A stretch of DNA of 64,000 nt from Thalassococcus halodurans (GCF_900108225.1 NZ_FNUZ01000003.1:62001-126000); one strand, 5' to 3'; counted from the first letter of the stretch, positions 33,853-44,019 are shown. Translations and numbers: made by a program. Notes: generated from the letters alone by a model not told the origin.

Positions 33853-34298
33853 CAGATATCCTCCACTTGATCGACATATTGGCCATATCCTTCGGCCTCC
33901 ATGTCTTCTTTCGCGACAAAACGCAGCGACGCCGAGTTGATGCAGTAGCGAAGACCACCGCGATCTGTCGGCCCGTCAGGAAAGACATGACCCAGATGGC
34001 TGTCGCCGTGTTTGCTGCGCACTTCGGTGCGGATCATGCCGTGGGACATGTCGCGCAATTCAACGATGTTATCAGGTTCAATCGGCTTCACGAAACTGGG
34101 CCAGCCGCAGCCGGATTCATATTTCGCCGCCGATGCGAACAGCGGTTCGCCCGACACGATATCCACATAGATACCGGTCTTTTTATTGCTCAGGTATTCC
34201 CCCGTCCCCGGACGTTCCGTGCCGTTTTCCTGCGTCACGAAATACTGTTCGGGCGTCAGCGTGGCGATCACGTCGGGGTTCTTTTCATACTTGGTCAT
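33852..34298 (-). CDS. msrB: Peptide methionine (R)-S-oxide reductase MsrB
   Basis: MsrB reduces the R-epimer of methionine sulfoxide. The catalytic cysteine lies in [14 protein letters not shown] near the C-terminus, with the substrate-shaping ESGCGWPSF and [13 protein letters not shown] motifs. The two CxxC pairs that bind zinc in many MsrB proteins are absent, so this is the zinc-free type. The length of 148 residues is normal, with no signal peptide. It is the first gene of a two-gene operon with msrA. Confidence 0.96.
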   Translation of the reverse strand: MTKYEKNPDVIATLTPEQYFVTQENGTERPGTGEYLSNKKTGIYVDIVSGEPLFASAAKYESGCGWPSFVKPIEPDNIVELRDMSHGMIRTEVRSKHGDSHLGHVFPDGPTDRGGLRYCINSASLRFVAKEDMEAEGYGQYVDQVEDI

Positions 34299-34374
34299 GG
34301 CAGCCTATCAGTTCATCCTCGTGTCCCAATAGATGGGGCTTTACGCCCAAAATCAAAGGGAAGATTACAGCGCC

Positions 34375-35415
34375 TCAGCTTTCCGTGAGGCAACCCACCG
34401 CCCAACGCGCGGCATCAGCGACGACATGTTCGGGATCATCGACCAGCGATTGCGCCACGGGCAGCAGCGCGGGGTCGTTCGAGTTGCCGATAGCGTAAAG
34501 CACATTGCGCACGAACCGCCCCCGCCCGATCCGCTTGATGGGCGAGCCCGAGAAATGCGCACGGAACCCTGCATCATCCAGCACAGCCAGATCCGCCAGC
34601 GCAGGCGCGACCAGTTCGGGGCGGGCGTGATACTTGGCTTCCCGTGCCTCGGCCGCGAATTTGTTCCACGGGCAGGCCGCCAGACAATCGTCACAGCCGT
34701 AAACGCGGTTGCCCAGCAACGGGCGCAGCGCTTCGTCCACGGGCTCTTTGTGTTCGATGGTCAGATAGGAAATGCAGCGCCGTGCATCCAACTGATAGGG
34801 CGCAGGAAAGGCATCGGTCGGGCAGATATCCAGACACGCATGGCACGACCCGCAATGATCCACCTCGGGCGCGTCAGCGGGCAGGTCCAGCGTGGTAAAC
34901 ACAGACCCCAGAAAGAACCACGATCCCATCTGACGGCTGACCAGATTGGTGTGCTTGCCCTGCCAGCCCAAACCCGCCGCCTGCCCCAGCGGCTTTTCCG
35001 GCACGGGGGCGGTGTCGACAAACACCTTCACTTCGCCCCCTGCCTCGGCAATCAACCAACGGGCAAGGCGCTTCAGCTTTTTCTTCAGGACGTCATGGTA
35101 ATCGCGGTTCTGCGCATAGACGGAAATGCCCGCGCGGTCGGGCATGTTCAAAACGTCCAGCGGATCGTGATCGGGGGTATAGGATTCACCCAGCATGATC
35201 ACCGATTTCGCATCGGGCCAGAGCACCTGAGGCGCCCCGCGCCAATGCACGCGCTCTTCCATCCAAGACATGGTGCCATGGCGATCTTCGCTCAGGAAAA
35301 CGCCCAGCCGCTCGGGCACCTGAGGCACGTCCCAAGGGCGGCACACGCGCGCAAGCTCGAACCCGATATCACGGGCCTCCGCCACAAGTTTTTCCTTAAG
35401 ATCGGTCACTGACAC
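34375..35415 (-). CDS. queG: Epoxyqueuosine reductase QueG
   Basis: QueG catalyses the last step of queuosine synthesis in tRNA, using cobalamin and two [4Fe-4S] clusters. The cluster ligands are seen in [20 protein letters not shown] and in [14 protein letters not shown], with the intervening [15 protein letters not shown] typical of the family. A HEAT-like C-terminal helical repeat closes the 346-residue protein. It stands 30 bases after the GST gene and 76 bases before msrB, all on the same strand. Confidence 0.95.
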   Translation of the reverse strand: MSVTDLKEKLVAEARDIGFELARVCRPWDVPQVPERLGVFLSEDRHGTMSWMEERVHWRGAPQVLWPDAKSVIMLGESYTPDHDPLDVLNMPDRAGISVYAQNRDYHDVLKKKLKRLARWLIAEAGGEVKVFVDTAPVPEKPLGQAAGLGWQGKHTNLVSRQMGSWFFLGSVFTTLDLPADAPEVDHCGSCHACLDICPTDAFPAPYQLDARRCISYLTIEHKEPVDEALRPLLGNRVYGCDDCLAACPWNKFAAEAREAKYHARPELVAPALADLAVLDDAGFRAHFSGSPIKRIGRGRFVRNVLYAIGNSNDPALLPVAQSLVDDPEHVVADAARWAVGCLTES

Positions 35416-35445
35416 CCCGATTTCCGAACCGCTAAACGCGGTATA

Positions 35446-36111
35446 TCAGAAATCCAGATCAGCGTAATGCGCAGGCGGCGGGAAGCCGGGCACCTGATCG
35501 GCCAGAATCGACCGGAACGCAGGACGCGATTTGATCTTGGCGTACCAGTCCTTAACCGTGTCCGACCGGTTCCAATCCACGTCCGAGATATAATCCAGCG
35601 ACGACAGATGCGCGGCAGCCGCAAAATCGGCCAGTGTCATCACATCGCCGGCCAACCAGCGGCGGTGATCCAGAAGCCACGCCATGTAATCAAGGTGGTA
35701 CTTCACAGCCCGCGCGCCTGCCTTGACGTTGGTGGAATCCGGAAAGCCCTTTTTCATGACCTTCTTGTTCACACGTTCGTACAGCAGCTTGGACGTGACT
35801 TCGTTGTGGAACTTGTCGTCGAACCAGTTCACCAGACGGCGCACTTCGTAGCGACCTTCTGCACTGCGCGGCAACAACGCGGGTTCGGGGTGTTTTTCTT
35901 CGATGTACTCACAAATCGGCGTGGATTCCGCCATTGTTTTCCCGTCGAATTTCAGGATCGGAACCTTGGCCGCCGGGTTGCGGCGTAGGAAGTCGGGGCT
36001 TTCTTCCCAGTACTTCTCTTCGACCAGCTCAACCTCGATTTTCTTTTCCGCAAGCACCAGACGCACCTTGCGACAGAACGGGGAAAGAGGAACGTGATAA
36101 AGCTTGGCCAT
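35446..36111 (-). CDS. Glutathione S-transferase family protein
   Basis: The 221-residue protein begins MAKLYHVPLSPFCRKVRLVL, a thioredoxin-fold glutathione site with Ser-Pro-Phe-Cys, then KVPILKFDGKTMAESTPICEYI (cis-Pro and Glu/Ser contacts to glutathione). The helical C-terminal domain spans about residues 90-220, including RRWLAGDVMTLADFAAAAHL. The start at ATG 36111 gives the usual N-terminus; an in-frame ATG seven codons earlier (36132) is open too. It precedes queG on the same strand. The substrate is unknown. Confidence 0.9.
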   Translation of the reverse strand: MAKLYHVPLSPFCRKVRLVLAEKKIEVELVEEKYWEESPDFLRRNPAAKVPILKFDGKTMAESTPICEYIEEKHPEPALLPRSAEGRYEVRRLVNWFDDKFHNEVTSKLLYERVNKKVMKKGFPDSTNVKAGARAVKYHLDYMAWLLDHRRWLAGDVMTLADFAAAAHLSSLDYISDVDWNRSDTVKDWYAKIKSRPAFRSILADQVPGFPPPAHYADLDF

Positions 36112-36211
36112 AGCAGATTGACTGTAATCCATTTCGGTCAGATTTGATCCTCGTATACGCCTTACAATGTCAGTTGCAACTGCTCAAAAGTGGGTAGGCG
36201 AAGTTATGACT

Positions 36212-36946
36212 TTATTCAAAACAGGCAGCGCGGCCATCGCGCCGGATGGTTTCCGCTCCGTCCAGAATGGAGGCAGCGCGCTTGCGTGTAAAGGACGACG
36301 GGCTGGCCGCTGAACGGTCCTTCGGATTGGGCAAAATGGCCGCCAGACGCGCTGCTTGGGTGGGCGTCAGGTCTTTGGCGGATGTGTTGAAATAGCGGCG
36401 AGCTGCGGCTTGGACCCCAAAGACGCCTTCGTCGAATTCGGCGACGTTCAGGTATACTTCCAGTATACGCCGCTTGGGCCAGACCGCTTCCATCACCGGT
36501 GTGATCAATGCCTCAAGCGCTTTGCGCACGTAGGTTCGGCCATGCCAGAGGAAGGTGTTTTTGACCACTTGTTGGCTGATCGTCGACGCCCCGCGCGCGC
36601 CGCCGTCTTCGATGGCGTCACGGATCGCGTTCATGTCAAAGCCCCAGTGGTTGCAGAAATTCGCATCCTCGGCGGCAACGACAGACCGGAACATCACAGG
36701 TGCAATGTCATCGGCATCTGTCCAGATCCGGTCCACATCGCCAAGGCGGCTGGATTCCTGCCAGATGTAGATCGTCGTGGGCGGGGCCACGAAACGGTAG
36801 AGCACGATCAATAGCAGAAACAGAACAGTCGGGTAGAACACCAAACGGAACAGCCACCGCCGCAGCCACTTGATCGGGGACACGCGCGTTTTCTGTTTTG
36901 CGGTCTTTTTGCTGACCGGTTTGGATGCCTTGCGGGTTCTTGCCAT
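36212..36946 (-). CDS. mtgA: Monofunctional peptidoglycan glycosyltransferase MtgA
   Basis: A 244-residue inner-membrane protein: a basic cytoplasmic start, one transmembrane segment (about 31-48, FRLVFYPTVLFLLLIVLY) and a family 51 glycosyltransferase domain. The catalytic glutamate lies in AAEDANFCNHWGFD, and GASTISQQVVKNTFLW is the second signature. It polymerises lipid II into glycan strands without a transpeptidase domain. The basic tail KKTAKQKTRVS before the membrane segment is usual. It appears monocistronic. Confidence 0.95.
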   Translation of the reverse strand: MARTRKASKPVSKKTAKQKTRVSPIKWLRRWLFRLVFYPTVLFLLLIVLYRFVAPPTTIYIWQESSRLGDVDRIWTDADDIAPVMFRSVVAAEDANFCNHWGFDMNAIRDAIEDGGARGASTISQQVVKNTFLWHGRTYVRKALEALITPVMEAVWPKRRILEVYLNVAEFDEGVFGVQAAARRYFNTSAKDLTPTQAARLAAILPNPKDRSAASPSSFTRKRAASILDGAETIRRDGRAACFE

Positions 36947-37036
36947 GGGCGAAGATATACGTGGGCAAACGCGCCACGGAAAGTATGCGGTTTTACGAAT
37001 GACGGGAACTGAGGCGGCAGGGACGCGGAGCCGCGC

Positions 37037-37312
37037 CTAGTCCATGCCCTGAACGGTATATTCCCGCGCAATCCCCTTGGTCGCCCGCCCCCACGCACTC
37101 TGCACCACGCGGGTCTGATGACACCGGAAGGCCTCTGGGTCGGTGAATTCTTCGTGCACAGTCCAGATCAGCGGGTCGGGGCTTTGGCTGACCTCGAACG
37201 TCAGACACCCCTCTTCAGCCCGCGTCAGAGCGATATGCTCCTCAATATGCGCTTGGACGATGGCAAGCTCATCGTTGTTTGCGCAGCGCAGGAAGCCGTT
37301 TAGTGTGATCAT
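37037..37312 (-). CDS. Antibiotic biosynthesis monooxygenase-like (ABM) protein
   Basis: A 91-residue single-domain protein of the dimeric alpha/beta barrel type. CLTFEVSQSPDPLIWTVHEEFTDPEAF has the strand-helix pattern and central Trp/Glu of ABM proteins, some of which are quinol monooxygenases. No catalytic residue can be assigned safely. It is upstream of mtgA on the same strand, 90 bases away. The 209 bases before its start hold no gene. Confidence 0.82.
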   Translation of the reverse strand: MITLNGFLRCANNDELAIVQAHIEEHIALTRAEEGCLTFEVSQSPDPLIWTVHEEFTDPEAFRCHQTRVVQSAWGRATKGIAREYTVQGMD

Positions 37313-37521
37313 GGTTTTGAGCTTTAGGATGGTTTGGGTTTCAGTCCAACCACTATAAAGCGGCCCATTTCCGCCAAGCGGCTGAAGTCAGCATTGAGCC
37401 CATGTTGACCGACGCTGTATCACGGTCTCGCCTCAGATTTGCGAACGGAACTCTGTTTGCACTGTTGGCCCAATAAGCTTACGATCTAAGCCACTGGCAA
37501 CTGTCAAACATCACCTCACAC

Positions 37522-38334
37522 ATGATCATTCACTACGACAAGTTTGAAACTTGGGATAGGCCTTTCGGCGACCTTGTAGTTCGTCTATTGGGCGAGGAAG
37601 CCGTGAATAATCTCGCATCATCGAATTTCGAATATATAGAAGATGCGGGCGACTTTGTGGTCAACCAATCGGACATTGAAACCGTTTCAACCGAAATTCA
37701 GGGCTGGCTTTGGGCACATGAATTTTGCGTATTCCATGGGACTAGATTGCTGCCGGAAGAAATTCTCTCTGTGCAACAGAATGGGCTGCTTCCCTTGGTG
37801 GCCACTGACCGGGAACGACGCCTCAGAAAAATTCTCGCACGCCATCCAAGATGGTATTCTGTAGAGAATAGACTTCTTGAAGTGATTGAAGACGTTGGAC
37901 CAAATGAGAAGCAAGGCAGAAGGCAAGGACAGGTCCATTTTAGCCTTTCTAGATCAGGACTCGTGAATAGTTTCGACCACTATTTGACCCACGGGTCTGA
38001 GTTCGATCAGCACGTTGCGCATCGGTTATTTGGTGACCAATCAGGCCTTGAACCGCTCCACTCGGAGACCGTTCCTGTTCTTGTTCATGTCTCCTTCAGC
38101 GGCGAACAACTCATTCAAGGAGCTCATCCGCACTTCAGCTATTCCGACGTCGTGGGCATGGGTGAAGTCCCTGGGCTAGCGCGAACTTTCCTTGACGCTT
38201 GGGCATACAAGGCAGCAAACCCAAGCTTTAACATCGAAACACTGCGCACTGACTGCTGTGTGATGGAGCGCTTCGCAACACCACGCGATCGAATCCTCCA
38301 TATCGAAAAGCTCGGCGATATGGCCGCACATTAA
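37522..38334 (+). CDS. Orphan protein with a possible ADP-ribosyltransferase-like motif
   Basis: The 270-residue product is more AT-rich than its surroundings and has no clear ribosome-binding site. It contains CVFHGTRLLPEEI followed by NGLLPL near residue 75-95, which recalls the His-Gly-Thr of PARP/KptA-type transferases. QVHFSLSRSGLV near residue 140 could be the next strand, and RFATPRDRILHIEKL ends the protein with a possible Glu. This is weak, motif-level similarity. There is no signal peptide. It sits alone between mtgA/ABM and gltB, which fits a horizontally acquired gene. Toxin, antiviral effector or RNA-repair roles are all open. Confidence 0.55.
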   Translation: MIIHYDKFETWDRPFGDLVVRLLGEEAVNNLASSNFEYIEDAGDFVVNQSDIETVSTEIQGWLWAHEFCVFHGTRLLPEEILSVQQNGLLPLVATDRERRLRKILARHPRWYSVENRLLEVIEDVGPNEKQGRRQGQVHFSLSRSGLVNSFDHYLTHGSEFDQHVAHRLFGDQSGLEPLHSETVPVLVHVSFSGEQLIQGAHPHFSYSDVVGMGEVPGLARTFLDAWAYKAANPSFNIETLRTDCCVMERFATPRDRILHIEKLGDMAAH

Positions 38335-38496
38335 GTTTCCCGCGGAAAACCATATTGGTTGTCTGCTTTGGACCTTTAGAAGTCTTCGCTGGCGAGCCAA
38401 CGAACGGCACCAAAGTCCTGCACAGCGGAAATCGAACCTGAACCACTCAACGCTTTTTCTCAATTTGGCCAAGACACCCGAAGAAATACCCCCCAA

Positions 38497-38530
38497 ATAA
38501 AAAGCCCCGCCGGAGCGGGGCTTTGTTTTT
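38497..38530 (-). terminator. Terminator of the gltB transcript, probably bidirectional
   Basis: AAAGCCCCGC (38501-38510) pairs perfectly with GCGGGGCTTT (38515-38524), loop CGGA. T-rich tracts lie on both sides (TTTTTATT downstream on minus, GTTTTTA on plus). It lies at the gltB 3' end and can also stop the orphan gene transcript. Confidence 0.9.
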
Positions 38531-41500
38531 ATTCGGCGGGGACGGCTTTGTCTTCGATCCCCAGCGGATGCGGGATTTTGTCCAGCATCTCGGTCGGGCA
38601 GACCTGAATGAACTTCGCCAGTTCCTCTTCCCAGTGCTGCAGGATGCCAGCGGCCAGACGGCTGCCTGTTTCCGCGTAGTGACGCTCGACCAGATCCTTC
38701 AGCTCGGTCTGCCATGCTTCGACAGCGACCGGACATGTGACGATGGATTCGGTGTTCATCATTTCCACCGACTTGCCATCCGGATCATAGAGATACGCCA
38801 TACCACCGGTCATACCGGCACCGAAGTTCGCACCGATCGGGCCGAGGATCACCGCTGTACCGCCGGTCATGTATTCACAACCGTTCGAGCCACAGCCTTC
38901 GACCACCACTTTGGCGCCCGAGTTACGCACGGCGAAACGTTCGCCCGCGCGGCCTTCGGCAAAGAGGTAACCGTCGGTCGCACCGTAGAGAACGGTGTTA
39001 CCGATGATGGTGTTCTTCGCAGCTTCCAGCGGCGAGTTCATCGGCGGACGCACCACAACGGTGCCGCCCGACAGACCCTTACCAACATAGTCGTTGGCGT
39101 CGCCGTAGACTTCGATCTTCAGACCCGGAGCCGCGAAGGCACCCAGCGACTGACCGGCAGAACCTGTCAGCTTGACGGTCAGGTGATCCGGCTGCAGCGA
39201 GTTGCGCATACCGAACTTGCGGACGATGTGGCTCGAGGTGCGTGTGCCCACGGTACGGTGTGTGTTCATCACCGCGTAGGACAGTTGCATCTTTTCGCCT
39301 TCCTCAAGGAAGCGCGCCGCATCGCGGATGATTTCCGCATCCAGCGTGTCATCCACAGGGTTGCGCGGACGGTTCAGATCATAGACCGTTTCGTCCGAGC
39401 CATCGACGCGGATAAGAAGCGGGTTCAGGTCCAGATCGTCGAGGTGGTCGGAACCACGCGATACCTGGCTGAGCAGGTCCGCACGACCGATCACTTCGTC
39501 CAGCGAACGAGCGCCGATAGACGCGAGGATTTCGCGCACTTCCTGAGCGTAGAAGGTGATCAGGTTCACGACCTTGTCCGCGTTGCCTGTGAACTTGGCC
39601 CGCAGGCTTTCGTCCTGAGTACAGACACCAACGGGGCAGGTGTTCGACTGACACTGGCGTACCATGATACAGCCCATCGCGATCAGGGCGGCGGTGCCGA
39701 TGCCGTATTCTTCGGCACCCAGCATTGCTGCCATGACGATGTCACGACCTGTGCGCAGACCACCATCGGTCCGCAGAGTGACGCGGGACCGCAGGTTGTT
39801 CATCGACAGAACCTGATGCGCCTCTGTCAGACCCATTTCCCACGGCAGACCTGCGTATTTGATCGAGGTCGCAGGCGATGCGCCTGTGCCGCCGTTGTGG
39901 CCGGACACAAGGATCACGTCCGCCTTCGCCTTGGCAACGCCAGCGGCGATGGTGCCAACGCCCGAGGACGCCACCAGTTTCACGGTGACCTTACAACGCG
40001 GGTTGATCTGCTTGAGATCGTAGATCAGCTGCGCAAGGTCCTCGATCGAGTAGATGTCGTGGTGCGGCGGCGGCGAAATCAGGGTCACGCCGGGTGTGGA
40101 GTGACGCAGACGTGCGATCAGCTTGGTCACTTTCATGCCGGGCAGCTGACCACCTTCACCGGGCTTCGCGCCCTGTGCGACCTTGATCTCAAGCTCTTCA
40201 CACTGGTTCAGGTATTCGGCTGTGACACCGAAGCGGCCCGATGCGACCTGTTTGATCTTGGCCGACGGGTTGTCACCGTTCGGTTCCGGCAGGAAGTGTG
40301 CCGGATCTTCACCACCCTCGCCCGAGTCGGACTTGGCGCCGATGCGGTTCATCGCAACGTTCAGGGTCTTGTGCGCTTCCGGCGACAGGGCGCCCAGCGA
40401 CATACCCGGAGTGACAAAGCGCTTGCGGATCGACGTGATGCTTTCCACTTCGTTCAGCGGCACAGGTTCGCCCAGCGGCTTGATGGCCAGCAGGTCACGC
40501 AGATGGATCGGCGGATTCGCCTGCATCGCCTTGGAATAGGTTTTCCATGTCTCGAAAGACGCGCTGTTACAGGCGGCCTGCATCAGGTGCATTGTCTGCG
40601 CACCCCATGCGTGGGTTTCGCCGGATTTACGGGCTTTGTAGAAGCCACCGATCGGAAGAACGTTCTGACCGGACAGGAAGCCCAGCTGGTGGATCTCTTC
40701 TGCCTTTTTCTGGATACCGGAGACACCGATACCGGAGATACGCGACACCATGCCGGGGAAGTATTCGGCACACATCGCGCGGGACAGACCCACAGCTTCG
40801 AAGTTCAGACCACCGCGATAGGACGAGATGACCGAGATACCCATCTTGGACATGATTTTCAGCAGGCCCATGTCGATGGCGTCACGGTAACGCGCAACCG
40901 CCTCGGTCAGCGGGCCATCCAGCAGGCCGCGGTTGATGCGGTCTGCAAGGCTGTCTTCTGCCAGATAGGGGTTCACAACAGTCGCACCGGCACCGATCAG
41001 AACCGCAAAGTAATGCGGGTCCACACATTCCGCAGAACGGACGTTCAGCGAACAGAAGGTGCGCAGGCCCTTGCGGGTCAGGTGGCTGTGAACCGCCGAG
41101 GTCGCAAGGATCATCGGCATGCCGATTTTCGCAGCAGACGCGTGGTGGTCGGTCAGGGTCAGGTGACCCGCGCCGGAACGCACGGCATCTTCTGCCTCGT
41201 TGCGGATACGTGCCAGCGCTTCGCGCAGCGCGGACTGACCCGCGCCCACAGCGAACGTACAGTCGATTTCCACGCTTTCCGCGTTGAAGTGCTTTTGCAG
41301 TTCAGCGAACTGGGCGTTGCCGACAAACGGGCTTTCCAGAACCAGAATTTCGGTCTGCGCGCTGGATTCATCCAGAACGTTTTTCAGGTTACCGAAGCGG
41401 GTCTTCAGCGACATGACGCGGAATTCGCGCAAGCTGTCGATCGGCGGGTTGGTCACCTGGCTGAAGTTCTGACGGAAGAAGTGCGACAGCGGGCGGTATT

Positions 41501-43067
41501 TCTTGGACAGAACCGCCGACGGTGTGTCGTCACCCATGGATGCCAGTGCTTCTTTGCCATCCTCGGCCATCGGCACAAGGATCTGCTCCAGCTCTTCTAC
41601 GGAATAGCCGGCTGCCAGCTGACGCTTGCGCAGTTCGTCACCGTCAAACATCGGCTTTTCGTCGACCTTTGCCAGCACGTCGTCCAGATCGTTGATCTTG
41701 CCGACCCAGTCGCCGAACGGCTGCGAGGCCGCCAGTTTATTCTTGATGGCAACGTCGTGGTACATTTTGCCTTCGGCCATATCGACCGCCAGCAACTGAC
41801 CCGGGCCAAGCGCGCCTTTTTCACGCACGGTGGCTTCGTCGACGGGGACCATGCCCGCCTCGGAACCGGCGATCAGCAGGCCGTCGCCTGTCACAACGTA
41901 ACGCATCGGACGCAGACCGTTGCGGTCCAGACCCGCGCAGACCCAGCGACCGTCAGTCATGGCCAGAGCGGCAGGGCCGTCCCACGGTTCCATGACCGAG
42001 TTGCAGTAGGAATACATGTCACGCCACGCCTGCGGCAGTTCCTCGGCCTGCTTGGACCAGGATTCAGGCACCAGCATGGTTTTCGCCATGGGCGCGTTGC
42101 GGCCTGCGCGCACCAGAACTTCGAACACAGCATCCAGAGCGGCCGAGTCGGACGCACCGTTTGCGATGATCGGTTTGATGTCGCCAGCCATGTCGCCGAA
42201 TGTCGAAGAGGCCATACGGATTTCGTGGCTCTTCATCCAGTTGACGTTGCCTTTCAGCGTGTTGATCTCACCGTTGTGGGCCAACATGCGGAACGGCTGG
42301 GCCAGCCACCACTGCGGGAAGGTGTTTGTGGAATAACGCTGGTGATAGATCGCGAAGGCGGACTCGAAACGTTCATCCTGAAGGTCGGGATAGAACTCGG
42401 CCACGTCCTGCGCCAGCATCATGCCTTTGTAGATGATCGAACGGCAGGACAGCGATGCAATGTACAGCTGGCCAACGCCCGCCGCAGCCGCCGCTTTTTC
42501 GATGCGGCGACGGATAACATACAGTTCACGCTCGAATGTTTCTTCGTCCACGCCTTTCGCGTTCGAGATCAGGATCTGCTCGATCTCGGGGCGTGTCGCG
42601 TTCGCTTTGTCACCAAGGCAATCGACGTTCACCGGAACGTGGCGCCAGCCGTAGATGTAGTAACCCATGCGCAGAACTTCTGTTTCCACGATGGTCCGGC
42701 AGGTTTCCTGCGCACCAAAGTCTGTGCGGGGCAGGAAGACCTGACCAACCGCCATCAACTGGTTCATGCGCGGTGTGTGACCTGTGCGTTCGATCTGGTC
42801 GTAGAAGAACGACACGGGGATCTGAACGTGGATACCTGCGCCGTCACCGGTTTTGCCGTCAGCATCAACAGCACCGCGGTGCCAGATCGCTTTCAGCGCG
42901 GTGATACCGGCTTCGACAACCTTGCGCGACGGTTTGCCGTCAACAGAGACAACAAGACCAACGCCGCAGGACGAATGTTCTTCTTCTTCGCTATAAAGAC
43001 CGTTTTCGGCCATCCATTTGCGCTTTGCCTCTTCGGCGCGCACCCAGTCAGCATCATATTTGGTCAT
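38529..43067 (-). CDS. gltB: Glutamate synthase large subunit GltB
   Basis: GltB makes glutamate from glutamine and 2-oxoglutarate. The N-terminal amidotransferase starts with HSSCGVG, where Cys34 should become the catalytic N-terminal residue after a 33-residue propeptide is removed. The FMN domain contains LVSGHNGGTGASPATSIKYA, and CQSNTCPVGVCT holds the 3Fe-4S ligands. The C-terminal part is the glycine-rich beta-helix (GGTVVVRPP, GRAGERFAVRNSGA). The length of 1512 residues is normal. The ATG at 43067 has GGAGG upstream. The terminator at 38497 ends the transcript. Its partner gltD lies two genes upstream. Confidence 0.98.
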   Translation of the reverse strand: MTKYDADWVRAEEAKRKWMAENGLYSEEEEHSSCGVGLVVSVDGKPSRKVVEAGITALKAIWHRGAVDADGKTGDGAGIHVQIPVSFFYDQIERTGHTPRMNQLMAVGQVFLPRTDFGAQETCRTIVETEVLRMGYYIYGWRHVPVNVDCLGDKANATRPEIEQILISNAKGVDEETFERELYVIRRRIEKAAAAAGVGQLYIASLSCRSIIYKGMMLAQDVAEFYPDLQDERFESAFAIYHQRYSTNTFPQWWLAQPFRMLAHNGEINTLKGNVNWMKSHEIRMASSTFGDMAGDIKPIIANGASDSAALDAVFEVLVRAGRNAPMAKTMLVPESWSKQAEELPQAWRDMYSYCNSVMEPWDGPAALAMTDGRWVCAGLDRNGLRPMRYVVTGDGLLIAGSEAGMVPVDEATVREKGALGPGQLLAVDMAEGKMYHDVAIKNKLAASQPFGDWVGKINDLDDVLAKVDEKPMFDGDELRKRQLAAGYSVEELEQILVPMAEDGKEALASMGDDTPSAVLSKKYRPLSHFFRQNFSQVTNPPIDSLREFRVMSLKTRFGNLKNVLDESSAQTEILVLESPFVGNAQFAELQKHFNAESVEIDCTFAVGAGQSALREALARIRNEAEDAVRSGAGHLTLTDHHASAAKIGMPMILATSAVHSHLTRKGLRTFCSLNVRSAECVDPHYFAVLIGAGATVVNPYLAEDSLADRINRGLLDGPLTEAVARYRDAIDMGLLKIMSKMGISVISSYRGGLNFEAVGLSRAMCAEYFPGMVSRISGIGVSGIQKKAEEIHQLGFLSGQNVLPIGGFYKARKSGETHAWGAQTMHLMQAACNSASFETWKTYSKAMQANPPIHLRDLLAIKPLGEPVPLNEVESITSIRKRFVTPGMSLGALSPEAHKTLNVAMNRIGAKSDSGEGGEDPAHFLPEPNGDNPSAKIKQVASGRFGVTAEYLNQCEELEIKVAQGAKPGEGGQLPGMKVTKLIARLRHSTPGVTLISPPPHHDIYSIEDLAQLIYDLKQINPRCKVTVKLVASSGVGTIAAGVAKAKADVILVSGHNGGTGASPATSIKYAGLPWEMGLTEAHQVLSMNNLRSRVTLRTDGGLRTGRDIVMAAMLGAEEYGIGTAALIAMGCIMVRQCQSNTCPVGVCTQDESLRAKFTGNADKVVNLITFYAQEVREILASIGARSLDEVIGRADLLSQVSRGSDHLDDLDLNPLLIRVDGSDETVYDLNRPRNPVDDTLDAEIIRDAARFLEEGEKMQLSYAVMNTHRTVGTRTSSHIVRKFGMRNSLQPDHLTVKLTGSAGQSLGAFAAPGLKIEVYGDANDYVGKGLSGGTVVVRPPMNSPLEAAKNTIIGNTVLYGATDGYLFAEGRAGERFAVRNSGAKVVVEGCGSNGCEYMTGGTAVILGPIGANFGAGMTGGMAYLYDPDGKSVEMMNTESIVTCPVAVEAWQTELKDLVERHYAETGSRLAAGILQHWEEELAKFIQVCPTEMLDKIPHPLGIEDKAVPAE

Positions 43068-43123
43068 GGCTTCGTCCTCCATGTGGACCGTCGGAAGTGA
43101 CGGCCGAATTTCAATTCGTAGCT

Positions 43124-44017
43124 TTAGCTGGCCGCTTTGGTCTTGGTTCTAGACGCAGTGGCCTTTTTCGGTGTCGTGGTCGTGGCCTTCTTGGCCGCGC
43201 CCGTTGATGTCTTTGTCGCCGTTTTGACTTTGATAGTCGTGGCCTTTGGCGCTGCCGGTGTTTCAACCACCCTCGGGGACGGGCCCAATATCGGGTGGTT
43301 TTCGGTCGTTCGACGATAGGCGCCCATCGGTTCCAACAACTGGCGCACGCGGCGCGTCCGGTTATTCAGACACAGCGAGACGACCTGATCCAAAATACCC
43401 TCACGCTTCAGCCGCTGGGGCACCGCGTGGGTCGTGTCGGGCAGGATCGTGTGAACCAACCCCGCACGGATCGGAAACCGATCACGTTGGAACTTGTCGC
43501 GATTATGGTTGCCGTGGATCACGTGGTACGCGGTTTCGTTGACCCAGTGATCATCGACAGACCGGATGCGGAAATCCGAAATCGGATCGACCCAGTTGCG
43601 CCAGCGGTGTTCATTGCCTGCAATATCAGGATGTACCGAATGCTGCGGGGCGAGCGACACAACAGTGTCGACCTCCATAAAGTCTGCCAGAACGATGGCC
43701 GCGAACCCGCCCATGGAATGGCCCAGCGTGCAGATCGACGTGATGCCGCAGCTGTCCACGATCTTGGCGGTGTCTTCCAGAATGCGTTCGATAATGCCCG
43801 CACCGTTCAACCAAGTCCGGTTCGGATCGACCACAAACAGCACGTGGTTCTGGCCGTTTTCGGTCGCAGAGCGCGCAAATTCGTAGGGCGGGATATCTTC
43901 GCTATCCTTACCCACACCGGACAGGCAGATCACAAGGCGCGAATTGCTGCCTTTGTGCTGATAGGTCAGCAGATCAGCATCGGTGCGCAGGGGCGTGATT
44001 TCAAAACGGTCTGCCAT
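43124..44017 (-). CDS. Alpha/beta hydrolase with histone-H1-like tail
   Basis: The first 250 residues look like an alpha/beta hydrolase: LVICLSGVGKDSED, then TLGHSMGGFAAIVLAD with the nucleophile elbow serine, and ILPDTTHAVPQRL with a possible histidine. The last 45 residues (about 253-297) are Lys/Ala/Thr/Pro-rich (KVKTATKTSTGAAKKATTTT) and look like an H1-type DNA-binding or disordered tail. This combination is odd. The start at ATG 44017 has GAGG upstream and overlaps the upstream stop region by a few bases. It lies between gltD and gltB, probably on their transcript. The substrate is unknown. Confidence 0.75.
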   Translation of the reverse strand: MADRFEITPLRTDADLLTYQHKGSNSRLVICLSGVGKDSEDIPPYEFARSATENGQNHVLFVVDPNRTWLNGAGIIERILEDTAKIVDSCGITSICTLGHSMGGFAAIVLADFMEVDTVVSLAPQHSVHPDIAGNEHRWRNWVDPISDFRIRSVDDHWVNETAYHVIHGNHNRDKFQRDRFPIRAGLVHTILPDTTHAVPQRLKREGILDQVVSLCLNNRTRRVRQLLEPMGAYRRTTENHPILGPSPRVVETPAAPKATTIKVKTATKTSTGAAKKATTTTPKKATASRTKTKAAS

Positions 44018-44019
44018 GA

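Noticed and set aside
38523..43100. Very long open frame on the plus strand opposite gltB (about 1500 codons)
   Set aside because: It is an antisense shadow produced by high GC and codon bias in gltB. The product has no motif, and the minus-strand protein is a full GltB.
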